Notes: generated from the sequence alone by a model not told the origin. A stretch of DNA of 61,112 nucleotides from Acidobacteriota bacterium (GCA_019239425.1 JAFAZX010000060.1:1-61112), one strand, 5' to 3'. Positions 52,506-61,112 are shown, counted from the stretch's first letter. Translations and numbers: made by a program.

Positions 52506-52590
52506 TGATTGAATTACTTGAGCTTGAGGTTTAATTGCGATAGGGGTTCGGGGCGGGGGCTCTCTAAAACCCCCAAGACAAGTGATCTCT

Positions 52591-52612
52591 GTTGACCGCG
52601 GTCGCGGTCAAC
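52591..52612. promoter_or_regulatory. Perfect inverted repeat upstream of the sensor kinase
   Basis: GTTGACCGCG and its exact complement separated by two bases, 24 bases before the ATG. It could be an operator or an mRNA hairpin controlling translation. Confidence 0.4.
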
Positions 52613-52636
52613 CTATCGGTAGGCCGGTGCGAGACG

Positions 52637-55600
52637 ATGGCTGGTAACAACGGCAGTAACTTGATGCTCGTCGGGCTCGGCGCCTCCGCGGGGGGCGTCG
52701 AGGCGCTGGGGCAGTTCTTCGAGCGCATGCCCGCCGACACGGGGATGGCCTACGTCGTCATCCTCCACCTCGCGCCCGACCACGAGAGCCGTTTGGCCGA
52801 GGTGTTACAGGCGAAGACCGAGATGCCGGTGCTTCAGGTGCGGGAGCCGGTGCGTGTCGAGCCGAACCGCGTCTACGTCGTCTCGCCCGACCGCGACCTC
52901 TACATGGCCGACGGGCACATCCGCCTCGCCGAGCGCGGAGAGGTCGGCGGCCGCCCGGCGCCGGTAGACCTCTTCCTGCGCACGCTGGCCGACAACTACA
53001 GGGAGCGCGCCATCGCGGTCGTGCTCTCGGGCGCGGGCACGGACGGCTCGGTCGGCGTCCGCCGCGTCAAGGAACTCGGGGGCGTCGTCATCGCGCAGGA
53101 GCCTTCGGAGGCCGAGCACGCGGCGATGCCGCGCGGGGCCGTCGAGACCGGCGCCGTAGACTTCGTCCTGCCCGTCGCGGCGATGCCGGAGAAGCTCGTC
53201 AGCCTGCTCCGCAACGCCGACCGCATCCAGCTCCCGGAACCCGAAGAGACGCCGCCCGCCGACGCCGAGGCGGCGCTCCGGGAGGTGCTCGCATTGCTTC
53301 GGGCGCGCACGCGCCACGACTTCTCGGGCTACAAGCGCTCGACGCTGCTGCGTCGGATAGAGCGCCGGATGCAGGTGACCGAGACCGAAGACCTCACCGC
53401 CTATCTCGCACACGTCCGCGAGCACCAAGGGGAGCTGCCGGCGCTGCTCTCCGACCTGCTCATCAGCGTCACCAACTTCTTCCGCGACCGCGAGACCTTC
53501 GTGCAGCTCGAAAGCGGGGTCATGCCGCTGCTGTTCGCGGGCAAGGGTGCGGACGAGCAGGTGCGCGTCTGGGTGCCGGGTTGCGCCACGGGCGAGGAGG
53601 CGTACTCGATGGCGATACTTCTGGTGGAGAGGGCCGAGCGGCTCCCGCGGCCGCCCGCCGTCCAGGTCTTCGCCTCGGACATCGACGAGGAGGCGCTCGC
53701 GCGCGCACGCGAGGGCGTCTACCCCGAGGCGATAGCGGCCGACCTCTCGCCCGAGCGGCTCAGGCGTTTCTTCGTCAGGGACGGGCAGCACTACCGTGTG
53801 AAGCGCGAGCTGCGCGAGCTGGTGCTCTTCACGCCGCACAACGTCCTGCGCGACCCGCCCTTCTCGAAGCTCGACCTCGTGAGCTGCCGCAACCTCCTCA
53901 TCTACATCAACCGGCAGACGCAGGAGCGCGTCTTCGAAATCTTCCACTTCGCCCTGAGGCCCGGCGGCCACCTCTTCCTCGGCTCGTCCGAGACGGCCGA
54001 GGGGATGCCCAACCTCTTCGTCCCCGTGGACAAGAAGCACCGCATCTTCCGCCGGCTCGACGGTCACGTGGCCTTCCGCAGCGCGCCCTCTCTGCCGATG
54101 CCGGGGCCCTGGGAGGCGCGCCCGGCGGCGCCCGCGCCGCAGACGAACGCGCCGGGCGCGGGGGCCGAGCCGTCATCCTTCGGCGAGCTGCACTACCTGA
54201 CGCTGGAGGCGCTCGCGCCGCCGAGCGTGATGGTCAACGCCGACTATGACATTGTCCATTCGAGCGAGACGGCCGGACGCTTCCTCCGCTTCGCGGGCGG
54301 CGAGCCGTCGCGCAACCTCCTGAAGGTGGCGCACCCCGACCTCCATCTGGAGCTGCGCTCGCTCCTGCTGCGGGCCGAGCAGTCGGACGGGGCGACCCGC
54401 GACGTGACCGTCCAGATGGACGGCGGGCGGCGCGTGGTCAGGCTCAGCGTGCGCCCCGTCGCCTCCACGCGCACGGCCCCGGGCTTCCGGCTGGTGGTCT
54501 TCGAGGAGTTGCCGGCGTCCGCCCCGCCGCAACGGCCCGAAGGCGACGGCGTCTCGTCGGCGCCCGGCGTAGGGGCCGGCGAGACACCGGAGCCCGTGGT
54601 GCGGCAACTGGAGGATGACTTGCAGCGGACGCGCGAACAACTCCGCGCGACGGTCGAGATGTACGAGACGCAGGCCGAGGAGTTCAGGGCCGCTAACGAG
54701 GAGTTGCAGGCGACGAATGAGGAACTGCGCTCGGCCTCGGAAGAGCTTGAGACGGGCAAGGAGGAGTTGCAGGCGGTCAACGAGGAGCTTTCGACCGTCA
54801 ACGCCGAGCTGCGTGAGAACGTCGAGGAGGTCGGCCGCGCCAACTCCGACCTCCAGAACCTGATGCACGCGACGCAGATCGCCACGCTCTTCCTCGACCG
54901 CTCCTTGCGCATCAAACGCTACACGTCGAAGGTGCAGGAACTCTTCAACCTCATCCCGACGGACATGGGCCGCCCACTCTCGCACCTCACGCACCGGCTC
55001 GACTACGCGGGGCTGGCCGGGGACGCCGGGGAGGTGCTGCGGACGCTGCACTCGGTCGAGCGTGAGGCGGCGACCCGCGAGGGGCGCTTCTTCCTCGTGC
55101 GGCTGATGCCGTATCGGACGACCGACGACCGCATCGAGGGCGTCGTCGCCACCTTCGTCGACATCACCGAGCGCAGGCAGGCCGAAGAGGCCGTGCGCGA
55201 GAGCAACGAGAAACTCGCGCGCGAGCTTGAAGACACCAAACAACTGCAAAGAATCAGCAGCCTGCTCATCGAGGAAGGGGACAGCGGGGCTCTTTACGCG
55301 CAGATACTCGACGCGGCAATCGCAATCATGGACGCGGATTTCGGCAGCATTCAAATGCTCGACGCGGAGCGCGGCGAGCTGAAGCTGCTGGCCTGGAGAA
55401 ATTTTCATCCTGACGCCGCCGAGTTCTGGCAAACAGTCTCGGTTGAAACCGGCTCGTCTTGCGGCTCGGCTCTCCAACACGGCGAACGCATCATCGTGCC
55501 TGATGTTAATGCCGACGACTCGGTAATAACTTCCGAAAACCTGCAATACCAACATCTGAGCGGCATCGCCGCCGTCCAGTCAACTCCGCTCACGACGCGC

Positions 55601-56551
55601 GAAGGGCGGGTTGTCGGAATGATTTCTACGCACTGGCGCGAAGTTCATACGCCCGCTGAGCGCGAGCTGCGGCTGCTCGACATTCTCGCTCGTCAGGCTG
55701 CCGACTTTTTCGAGCGCCGCCGCGCCGAAGAAGCCCTGCGCGAATCGGAGGAGAGGCTGCGCCGCCTGAACGAGGAGTTGGAGGAGCGGGTGCGCGAGCG
55801 CACGCTGGAGCTGGGGGAGGCGAACGCCTCGCTCCGGGCGGAGGTCGGCGAGCACGCCGCGGCCGAGTCACGGGTCAAGCAGCTCCTCGGCCAGCTCATC
55901 ACCGTGCAGGAGGAGGAGCGGCGCAGGAGCGCGAGGGAGCTGCACGACACCCTGGGGCAGCAGCTGGCCGCGCTGCACATGGCCATCGAGTTGATTCGGG
56001 CGGAGTCGGAGGGCCGGGAGCGGCTGCGCGGGCACGTCGAGCGGACGCGCTCCATCTTCGAGCGGCTCAACTCCGACGTAGACTTCCTCGCGTGGGAGCT
56101 GCGCCCCGCGGCGCTCGACCAGCTCGGCCTCGACGCCGCGCTCCAGACCTTCGTCCAGGAGTGGAGCCGGCAGTTCGGCGTCGAGGCGGACTACCGGGGC
56201 CTCGGCGACGGGGCGCCGCGCCTCGCGCCGGAGGTGGAGACGAACCTCTACCGGATACTGCAGGAGGCCCTGCAGAACGTCCACAAGCACGCCGGGGCCA
56301 CGCACGTCAGCGTGCTGCTGGAGCGGGACGACGGCCGCGTCTCACTCATCGTCGAGGACGACGGACGGGGTTATGACCCCGACGCGGAGGAGTCGGCGGG
56401 CACGAAGAAGGGGATGGGCGTGACGAACATGCGCGAGCGCGCCTCGCTCGTCGGCGGCGAGGTGGAGATAGAGAGCACGCCGGGCGCGGGCACCACCATC
56501 TACGTCCGTGTGCCGGCCGGCGGGGCCGGCGAAAAAGGCGGCGGACGATGA
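52637..56551 (+). CDS. CheB-CheR-PAS-GAF hybrid sensor histidine kinase
   Basis: 1304 residues from the ATG at 52637 (a TTG at 52592 would add 15). Order: CheB methylesterase (GASAGG, LHLAPDHES, GAGTDGS: Ser, His and Asp kept), CheR methyltransferase (about 215-480; GYKRSTLLRRIERRMQ, PGCATGEEAYSMA, CRNLLIYI), a PAS-like region, a coiled coil (about 655-735), a second PAS, a GAF domain (about 890-1040), and a NarL-type kinase with phospho-acceptor H1103 (RELHDTLGQQ) and an HATPase (DDGRGYDP). The 890-1050 segment is AT-richer than its flanks, hinting at domain insertion. Cytosolic; input signal unknown. Confidence 0.9.
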   Translation: MAGNNGSNLMLVGLGASAGGVEALGQFFERMPADTGMAYVVILHLAPDHESRLAEVLQAKTEMPVLQVREPVRVEPNRVYVVSPDRDLYMADGHIRLAERGEVGGRPAPVDLFLRTLADNYRERAIAVVLSGAGTDGSVGVRRVKELGGVVIAQEPSEAEHAAMPRGAVETGAVDFVLPVAAMPEKLVSLLRNADRIQLPEPEETPPADAEAALREVLALLRARTRHDFSGYKRSTLLRRIERRMQVTETEDLTAYLAHVREHQGELPALLSDLLISVTNFFRDRETFVQLESGVMPLLFAGKGADEQVRVWVPGCATGEEAYSMAILLVERAERLPRPPAVQVFASDIDEEALARAREGVYPEAIAADLSPERLRRFFVRDGQHYRVKRELRELVLFTPHNVLRDPPFSKLDLVSCRNLLIYINRQTQERVFEIFHFALRPGGHLFLGSSETAEGMPNLFVPVDKKHRIFRRLDGHVAFRSAPSLPMPGPWEARPAAPAPQTNAPGAGAEPSSFGELHYLTLEALAPPSVMVNADYDIVHSSETAGRFLRFAGGEPSRNLLKVAHPDLHLELRSLLLRAEQSDGATRDVTVQMDGGRRVVRLSVRPVASTRTAPGFRLVVFEELPASAPPQRPEGDGVSSAPGVGAGETPEPVVRQLEDDLQRTREQLRATVEMYETQAEEFRAANEELQATNEELRSASEELETGKEELQAVNEELSTVNAELRENVEEVGRANSDLQNLMHATQIATLFLDRSLRIKRYTSKVQELFNLIPTDMGRPLSHLTHRLDYAGLAGDAGEVLRTLHSVEREAATREGRFFLVRLMPYRTTDDRIEGVVATFVDITERRQAEEAVRESNEKLARELEDTKQLQRISSLLIEEGDSGALYAQILDAAIAIMDADFGSIQMLDAERGELKLLAWRNFHPDAAEFWQTVSVETGSSCGSALQHGERIIVPDVNADDSVITSENLQYQHLSGIAAVQSTPLTTREGRVVGMISTHWREVHTPAERELRLLDILARQAADFFERRRAEEALRESEERLRRLNEELEERVRERTLELGEANASLRAEVGEHAAAESRVKQLLGQLITVQEEERRRSARELHDTLGQQLAALHMAIELIRAESEGRERLRGHVERTRSIFERLNSDVDFLAWELRPAALDQLGLDAALQTFVQEWSRQFGVEADYRGLGDGAPRLAPEVETNLYRILQEALQNVHKHAGATHVSVLLERDDGRVSLIVEDDGRGYDPDAEESAGTKKGMGVTNMRERASLVGGEVEIESTPGAGTTIYVRVPAGGAGEKGGGR

Positions 56552-57198
56552 GCGCGGCGAAGGTGCGGGTGCTCATCGCCGAAGACCACGGCACGATGCG
56601 CGAGGGGATGCGGCTCGTCGTCGAACGCGAGCCCGACATGGAGGTCGTCGGCGAGGCCGCCGACGGGCGCGAGGCGCTGCGGCTCGCCCGCGACCTGCTG
56701 CCCGACGTGGTGCTGATGGACATCTCGATGCCGGGGATGGACGGCCTCCAGGCGGCGCGCGGGCTCCGGGAGTCCTGCCCGGAGGTGAAGGTGCTGGCGC
56801 TGACACGCCACGCCGACTACGGCTACCTGACCGAGATGCTGCGGGCCGGGGCCAAGGGCTACGTGCTCAAGCAGAGCGCGGCCGCGGAGCTGATAAGGGC
56901 TGTGCGTGCGGTCGCCGCGGGGCAGTGCTACCTCGACCCGGCCGTCACGGGCAAGCTGATGTCGGGGAGGCGCGCGGCGGAGGGGGTAGAGCCGAAGGAG
57001 GAGTTGAGCGAGCGCGAGGAGGAGGTGCTGCGCCTCATCGCCCGCGGCCACAGCAACAAGGAGATCGCCGCGCGCCTCTCGGTGAGCGTCAAGACGGTCG
57101 AGGCGCACAAGGCCAACGCGATGCACAAACTCGGGCTCGCCGACCGGGTCGCCATCGTGGACTACGCCATCTTCCGCGGCTGGATGAAGAACGACTAA
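56548..57198 (+). CDS. NarL/FixJ-family response regulator
   Basis: 216 residues overlapping the kinase stop by four bases (ATGA), so the pair is translationally coupled and very likely cognate. The receiver domain has the acidic pocket (AEDH) and phospho-acceptor D58 (VLMDISMPGMDG), with Lys in VLKQ. The C-terminal LuxR helix-turn-helix is LSEREEEVLRLIARGHSNKE, then IAARLSVSVKTVEAHK. It is a DNA-binding output; targets unknown. Confidence 0.93.
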   Translation: MSAAKVRVLIAEDHGTMREGMRLVVEREPDMEVVGEAADGREALRLARDLLPDVVLMDISMPGMDGLQAARGLRESCPEVKVLALTRHADYGYLTEMLRAGAKGYVLKQSAAAELIRAVRAVAAGQCYLDPAVTGKLMSGRRAAEGVEPKEELSEREEEVLRLIARGHSNKEIAARLSVSVKTVEAHKANAMHKLGLADRVAIVDYAIFRGWMKND

Positions 57199-57471
57199 CC
57201 CGAACGAGATTAGATACGTATCCGCCTTCCGCTACCGCACATCGCCCGCTTCACGCCACTCGAAAACATCGTCAGTTCAAGCCCGAGGAATTGATGCATC
57301 ATAAACGCCGTTAGGGCTCGTCAACTCCTGCTCATATCCGCGTCACTGTAACTTCACATACAACCGATTGAGGCTGGAGCTTTGCTCTTTCGGCGCTCAG
57401 GGGAGGGGTTCGCAAATGAGACGGTAGTGAACCCTTGTCGAGTCTTGTAATGTTCATTATGGTCTTCAGTA
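57199..57471. other. Intergenic region left of the IS element
   Basis: No gene or clear promoter seen. It does not contain the N-terminal part of the TonB receptor fragment found to the right of the IS, so that receptor was truncated before, or by something other than, this insertion. Confidence 0.45.
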
Positions 57472-57489
57472 GACCTCTTGCGAAAGTGA

Positions 57490-57927
57490 TTAGCCGAGAC
57501 TGAGTTCATAGTTGTACAGCCCGGCGACCAAGTTGAACCGTAACGAGAACCGCTGCCGCCGATTGCGGTAACGCTCCGCGAGGATGCGGAAGATTTTCAA
57601 GCAACGGATGACGTGCTCGACCACGACCCGACGCCGCGCTAGCTCGCGGTTGCTTTGCTTCTGCTCTTCGGTCAACTCCGACTTACGGGGCTTCTTCCGC
57701 GGCGTCCTGCTCTTTTCATGCAGCTTCTGCAAGCCTTGGTAGCCGCTGTCGGCGAGGACTTCGAGGCCCTCATGCGGCTCGATCTTGCTCCGCTGATAGA
57801 GGGCGAAGTCATGCACGGGGCCGCGCCCGTGATGAGTGCAGATAACTTGTCGAGTCCGGCCGTTGATGACCACCTGGCTCTTCAGCGTGTGGCGCTTCTT
57901 TTTGCCGCTGTAGTAAGCCTTTTGCTT
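57490..57927 (-). CDS. IS5-family transposase, C-terminal part (frameshift product)
   Basis: It carries the second Asp (LADSGYQG) and the Glu (RRVVVEHVIRCLK) of the DDE catalytic triad. It is entered from the upstream frame by a -1 shift at a run of seven A (minus strand 57932-57926), giving a fused protein of about 276 residues (KKKQKAYYSGKKKRHTLKSQ across the junction). Separate initiation at the GTG 57873 would give only an inactive fragment. Confidence 0.85.
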   Translation of the reverse strand, partial: KQKAYYSGKKKRHTLKSQVVINGRTRQVICTHHGRGPVHDFALYQRSKIEPHEGLEVLADSGYQGLQKLHEKSRTPRKKPRKSELTEEQKQSNRELARRRVVVEHVIRCLKIFRILAERYRNRRQRFSLRFNLVAGLYNYELSLG

Positions 57928-58319
57928 TTTTTCGGGCGCTCAATAGGTGTTTCAGCAACATCCACGACCACGAACTCGATCTGGTGGTCGGCGGGCTGTA
58001 ACGCTTTCTTGCCCGGCAGCTTGAAGGCCCGGCTCTTGGTCAGGATGTCTTCCACGCGGCGGATGATGCGGCAGACGTTCGACTCGTGCAGCCCCCAACT
58101 CGTGGCGAGGTGGAAGAGTGTGCGGTACTCGCGCCAATACTCCAGGGTCAGCAAGACTTGGTCTTCGACTGACAACTTCGGCGGGCGGCCGGCTTTACGC
58201 CGCTCCTTAGTCAGCCGCTTGGACACGAGTTCGACCATTCGCTGAAATGTTTCTGGTTCCACTCCGCAGTAGCGCTTGAAGTCCGCGGGGCGTAAATCTT
58301 TGATTTGCTCGTAGCTCAT
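57882..58319 (-). CDS. IS5-family transposase, N-terminal part
   Basis: 145 residues: N-terminal DNA-binding helices (RAGRPPKLSVEDQVLLTLEY-like region; TSWGLHESNVCRIIRRVEDI) and the first Asp (VVVDVAETPIERP) of the DDE triad. Translated alone it ends soon after the A7 slippery run; the -1 shift there makes the active enzyme. Confidence 0.85.
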   Translation of the reverse strand: MSYEQIKDLRPADFKRYCGVEPETFQRMVELVSKRLTKERRKAGRPPKLSVEDQVLLTLEYWREYRTLFHLATSWGLHESNVCRIIRRVEDILTKSRAFKLPGKKALQPADHQIEFVVVDVAETPIERPKKSKRLTTAAKRSATR

Positions 58320-58400
58320 AGGATGTGAGCTACTTGTCGCATCATTTACCTGACTTTCGCAAGAGGTCTAGTAGTTAATTGGCCGAAGCAGTCCTATGGT

Positions 58401-59047
58401 ATAAATCTGCCTGCAAGAAGCCGAAAGCCATCAGAGACGGATTTCTATCAGGCGAGCGTCGCGTATAACCCAATGCGCTTCTCGGCGAGCGCCGACTACT
58501 TCCTGATCGACCACTCCAACGAGCAGGTCTACATCCCCGACGACGGCACCTTCGACTTCAAGGGCCGAGCCGTGTCACCGGCTACGAGGCGAATGCTTCG
58601 GCGCAGTTGACGCGCCACGTCTCTCTGAACGGCGGGCTGACGCAGGTGACGAACGCCTTCTTCCGCGGCACGCGGCCGCGGGTCTACGTGGACAGTTCGC
58701 CGCATCTGGTGGTGAACGGCGGCCTGACGGTCTCGGACTACCGCGGCTTCTTCGGCTACCTCGGCTACCGGCACACGAGCAACTACAGGCTCGACGGCGC
58801 AGACCCTTCGACCCGCGCGGCGGGGCTCGACGTGTTGGACTTCCATATGAAGCGGAGGATACGCCGGTGGGTCGAGTTCAACTTCTCGGTGGACAACCTG
58901 CTGGACAAGCGCTACTTCGAGACGCAGAACTTCTTCGAGTCGCGCGTGCGCCCCGAAGACTCTGTGGTCGCGCGCGTCCACGGCACGCCGGGCTACTCGC
59001 GCGGCTTCACGGCCGGCCTTACCTTCCACCTCCTCGGCAAGAAGTAG
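58401..59047 (+). pseudogene. TonB-dependent receptor C-terminal fragment with frameshift
   Basis: The barrel end of a receptor: FYQASVAYNPMRFSASADYF in one frame, then TGYEANASAQLTRHVSLNGG, FNFSVDNLLDKRYFETQNFF and the terminal GFTAGLTFHLLGKK in the next. A one-base loss near 58565 (expected GGGCCCGAGC, found GGGCCGAGC) breaks the frame. The N-terminal two-thirds are missing, and no start is visible. The IS lies 30 bases upstream. Confidence 0.8.
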
Positions 59048-59069
59048 AAAGGCGAGCGGGAGTCTCCAT

Positions 59070-59735
59070 ATGAAAGAGGTACTCGTCTCGTGGAGCGGCG
59101 GCAAAGATAGCTGCCTCGCGCTGTACGAGCTAGAGCAGGCCGGGGGCCACCGCGCGGCCGCGCTGCTGACGACCGTCACGAGGGACTACGACCGCGTCAG
59201 TATGCACGGCGTCCGCCGCGTGCTGCTCGAACGTCAGGCCGAGAGTCTGGGGCTGCCGTTGCGCCAGGTTCTGATCTCGAAGGGTGCGACGAACGACGAG
59301 TACGAGCGCGCGACCGCCGAGGTCTTCTCGGAATACCGCGGGCGGGGCGTCGAGGAGGTCGTCTTCGGCGACCTCTTCCTCGAAGACGTGAGGGCCTACC
59401 GCGAGCAGTTCCTCGCGCGCCACGGGATGCGCGGGCTCTACCCCGTGTGGATGAGGGACACGGGCGAGTTCGTCAGAAAGTTCATCGCGCTCGGCTTTAA
59501 GGCGGTCGTCACCTGCGTCAACGGCGAAGTGCTCGACGGCTCTTTCGCCGGCAGGCTGATCGACGAGGAGTTCCTGGCGTCGCTCCCGCCGGGCGTTGAC
59601 CCATGCGGCGAGCGAGGCGAGTTTCACTCCTTCGTCTTCGCCGGGCCGTCATTCAAAGACGAGGTCAGATTCACCGTCGGGGAGCGGGTCTTCAGAGACT
59701 CCTTCTGGTTCTGCGACTTAGTCCCCGAGGGCTAA
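59070..59735 (+). CDS. Dph6-like ATP pyrophosphatase (PP-loop) protein
   Basis: 221 residues. The PP-loop SGGKDSCLALYE at residues 9-20 binds ATP, and the C-terminal CGERGEFHSFVF motif is diagnostic of the diphthine-ammonia-ligase (Dph6) branch. Bacteria lack diphthamide, so the bacterial substrate is unknown; amidation or adenylation of another target is possible. GGGAG seven bases upstream supports the ATG. Confidence 0.85.
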   Translation: MKEVLVSWSGGKDSCLALYELEQAGGHRAAALLTTVTRDYDRVSMHGVRRVLLERQAESLGLPLRQVLISKGATNDEYERATAEVFSEYRGRGVEEVVFGDLFLEDVRAYREQFLARHGMRGLYPVWMRDTGEFVRKFIALGFKAVVTCVNGEVLDGSFAGRLIDEEFLASLPPGVDPCGERGEFHSFVFAGPSFKDEVRFTVGERVFRDSFWFCDLVPEG

Positions 59736-59780
59736 AGCTACGGTAACTGTTCAGTTAGTCCCCGCTGATGTGTAGTTGAC

Positions 59781-59810
59781 AGGTAGCTTCTGCCCCGGCA
59801 GAAGCTACCT
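59781..59810. terminator. Bidirectional terminator between convergent genes
   Basis: Fourteen-base perfect stem (AGGTAGCTTCTGCC and its complement) around CC, between the plus-strand Dph6-like gene and the minus-strand ABM-like gene. Confidence 0.65.
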
Positions 59811-59851
59811 CTTCAATTCGACGCAGCTATCTGAGCAAATGCCGGCGCTGT

Positions 59852-60490
59852 TTATGCCTTCGCCGAGGCGACTCCGCCGCCGACCTTTTCCGCGAGCACA
59901 TTGAGCATCTCCATATCCGGCACGCTCCCCAGCAGTGAGAGCGCGCTCTTCGCCAACTCCCTCGGCACGTGCCCGATCAAGTGCTCGAGGCGTCCTCCGT
60001 TATCCGGAAACACATCGAAGATGCCGTACTTGCCGTCGTCCGTGCGGATGGCGAACCAGGCAATCGTTTCCGGCTCTTCCTCCACCAGCGGCCGCGCATC
60101 GCGCAGGAATTGCTCGACCTCCTGCACGTGCCCCTCCTTGGCCTCGAAGACAAGGAGCAACCCTTTCGTGTCAGGTTCATTGGGTATGGTAGCTGGAAGT
60201 TTGTCCGCCAGCACGTCGAGCTTCTGAATGCGGGGCGGCTCCGCGAAGAGCGCGTCCGCCTGCTCCATCAGTGCGTTGGCGACCGGCCCCGAGAGATGCG
60301 CCTCGCGGCCGGCATCGTCCGGGAAGGCGTCGAAGATGCCATACTCAGAGCGCCCGAAGCGGATGGCGAACCACGCGGTTGTGGCCGCTTCCTCCCGCAC
60401 CATTGGCAGAGCTGAGAGAAGAAATTCCTCTACCTCCGTGTCCTTACCTGATTTAGCTTCCAACCTGACGAGTAATCCTTTGCTGACCAT
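59852..60490 (-). CDS. Tandem antibiotic-biosynthesis-monooxygenase-like (ABM) protein
   Basis: 212 residues made of two similar halves, about 1-100 and 108-212. Each contains a matching block: TTAWFAIRFGRSEYGIFDAF and TIAWFAIRTDDGKYGIFDVF. ABM-like domains form dimeric ferredoxin-like barrels; here the two halves may make one barrel in cis. They act as monooxygenases or small-molecule binding proteins; activity is not predictable. The ATG at 60490 has AAGGAG five bases upstream and is preferred over the GTG at 60508. Confidence 0.8.
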   Translation of the reverse strand: MVSKGLLVRLEAKSGKDTEVEEFLLSALPMVREEAATTAWFAIRFGRSEYGIFDAFPDDAGREAHLSGPVANALMEQADALFAEPPRIQKLDVLADKLPATIPNEPDTKGLLLVFEAKEGHVQEVEQFLRDARPLVEEEPETIAWFAIRTDDGKYGIFDVFPDNGGRLEHLIGHVPRELAKSALSLLGSVPDMEMLNVLAEKVGGGVASAKA

Positions 60491-60543
60491 GAAATCTCCT
60501 TCCGACACACCGTGAGCTCGACATAAGCGGACTTAGAACCGGC

Positions 60544-61110
60544 TCAAGGACGGCGCGCCGGTGCGGCATCATCTTGTCGAAGAACGGCGGCGGCGACCAG
60601 CGCCACGGCACCGAGGCCGAGCGCGGTGCGAATCGACGGCCTCGGAAGCCACTTCATGGCGCTGATGACGAGACGCGGAGGCTCGTTACGCTGCGGGGAG
60701 GACGCGGCGCTCCGGGGTATCGTTTCGGGGACGCCCTTTCCCGAGAACAGGTCGATGATGGCGGGGACGAAGGTGGCAAGGTCTTGCGGGCCGCGGCTCG
60801 TCACGAGCCTTCCGTCGGCGACGACATCCTGGTCGAGCCAGGTCGCGCCCGCGTTGACCAAGTCGTCGCGAATGCCGGGCCAGGAGGTGAGCACCCTTCC
60901 ATCCAGAAGCCCTGCCGAGGCGAGAACCCAAGGCCCATGGCATAGCGTCGCAATCGGCTTGTCGGCCGCGGCGAACTGCCTGACGAACTGCCGGACTTCG
61001 GCCGACTGGCGCAGCAGGTCAGGGTTGATGAAACCGCCCGGTATCAGCAGTCCGTCGTAGTCGGCCGGGTTGGCCTCCTCCACCGTCTTCGAGACGCTGA
61101 CCCGGCTCGC
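60544..61110 (-). CDS. DJ-1/PfpI-family protein with C-terminal membrane segment (5' truncated)
   Basis: Open to the window edge, so the start is missing. The remaining 188 residues contain the DJ-1/PfpI core: YDGLLIPGGFINPDLLR and the nucleophile elbow ATLCHGPWVL with Cys followed by His. Members include proteases, chaperones, glyoxalases and deglycases. After the normal end of the domain (about IIDLFSG) comes a 50-residue extension with one hydrophobic span (ALGLGAVALVAAAVL), which is unusual and suggests tail-anchoring to the membrane. Confidence 0.82.
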   Translation of the reverse strand, partial: ASRVSVSKTVEEANPADYDGLLIPGGFINPDLLRQSAEVRQFVRQFAAADKPIATLCHGPWVLASAGLLDGRVLTSWPGIRDDLVNAGATWLDQDVVADGRLVTSRGPQDLATFVPAIIDLFSGKGVPETIPRSAASSPQRNEPPRLVISAMKWLPRPSIRTALGLGAVALVAAAVLRQDDAAPARRP

Positions 61111-61112
61111 CG

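Larger units (their letters stand above)
57472..58368 (-). mobile_element. IS5-family insertion sequence (IS427-like)
   Basis: 897 bases with perfect 16-base terminal inverted repeats, GACCTCTTGCGAAAGT at 57472-57487 and its complement at 58353-58368. TA is duplicated on each side (57470-57471 and 58369-58370). Two overlapping transposase frames are joined by a likely -1 frameshift. Intact ends and frames suggest a recent insertion. Confidence 0.92.

Noticed and set aside
58401..59047. Receptor fragment interrupted by the IS
   Set aside because: No receptor sequence is present on the left side of the IS, so the IS did not simply split a receptor gene.

Overview
The window is GC-rich, densely coding DNA from a Gram-negative bacterium. 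Large Oar-like TonB-dependent receptors, a multihaem c-type cytochrome, TPR lipoproteins, a Ser/Thr kinase and many orphan paralogues suggest an acidobacterium (Blastocatellia-like). That placement is an inference from gene content; no rRNA or marker gene is present to test it.

Layout. 1-8726: 5'-truncated TonB receptor, SthA-type transhydrogenase, ROK-family protein and a six-haem cytochrome, separated by copies of a CACAGAGACACAGAG inverted repeat. 8727-14560: a run of small, unrelated, same-strand genes (APH-like phosphotransferase, GNAT, VOC, small membrane proteins, orphans) bounded by imperfect dyads resembling integron attC sites; two genes in it (11635-13209) are clearly AT-richer than the rest. 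14715-25572: secreted right-handed-repeat protein, TPR lipoprotein, GGDEF/EAL protein, DUF4081-like GNAT and a subtilase ending in GIMISD repeats. 25869-29092: GNAT, pyruvate-oxidase-like TPP enzyme and a rhodanese whose second cysteine position is an in-frame TGA (possible selenocysteine). 29347-33987: a second TonB receptor, a VTT/DedA membrane protein and a glycosyltransferase.

34720-48342 is the most unusual part: a same-strand cluster of a DUF4407-like membrane protein, a zinc-ribbon GTPase, a large GTPase-partner-like protein, a 1817-residue natural fusion of a SEDS (RodA/FtsW) glycosyltransferase with a class B penicillin-binding transpeptidase, and a membrane Ser/Thr kinase with an extracytoplasmic SH3b-like domain. 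A strong hairpin closes it. It recalls the actinobacterial rodA-pbpA-pknA-pknB cell-wall cluster, but with a GTPase module added and the two synthase halves fused.

48400-51088 is a graveyard of gene remnants around a lipoprotein and an SDR. 51089-57198 holds an SLC13/ArsB-type permease and a CheB-CheR-PAS-GAF histidine kinase with its NarL-type regulator. 57472-58368 is an intact IS5-family element with TA target duplications, next to a frameshifted TonB receptor tail. The window ends with a Dph6-like ATPase, a tandem ABM-like protein and a partial PfpI-family protein with a C-terminal membrane segment. No tRNA, rRNA or CRISPR array was seen.
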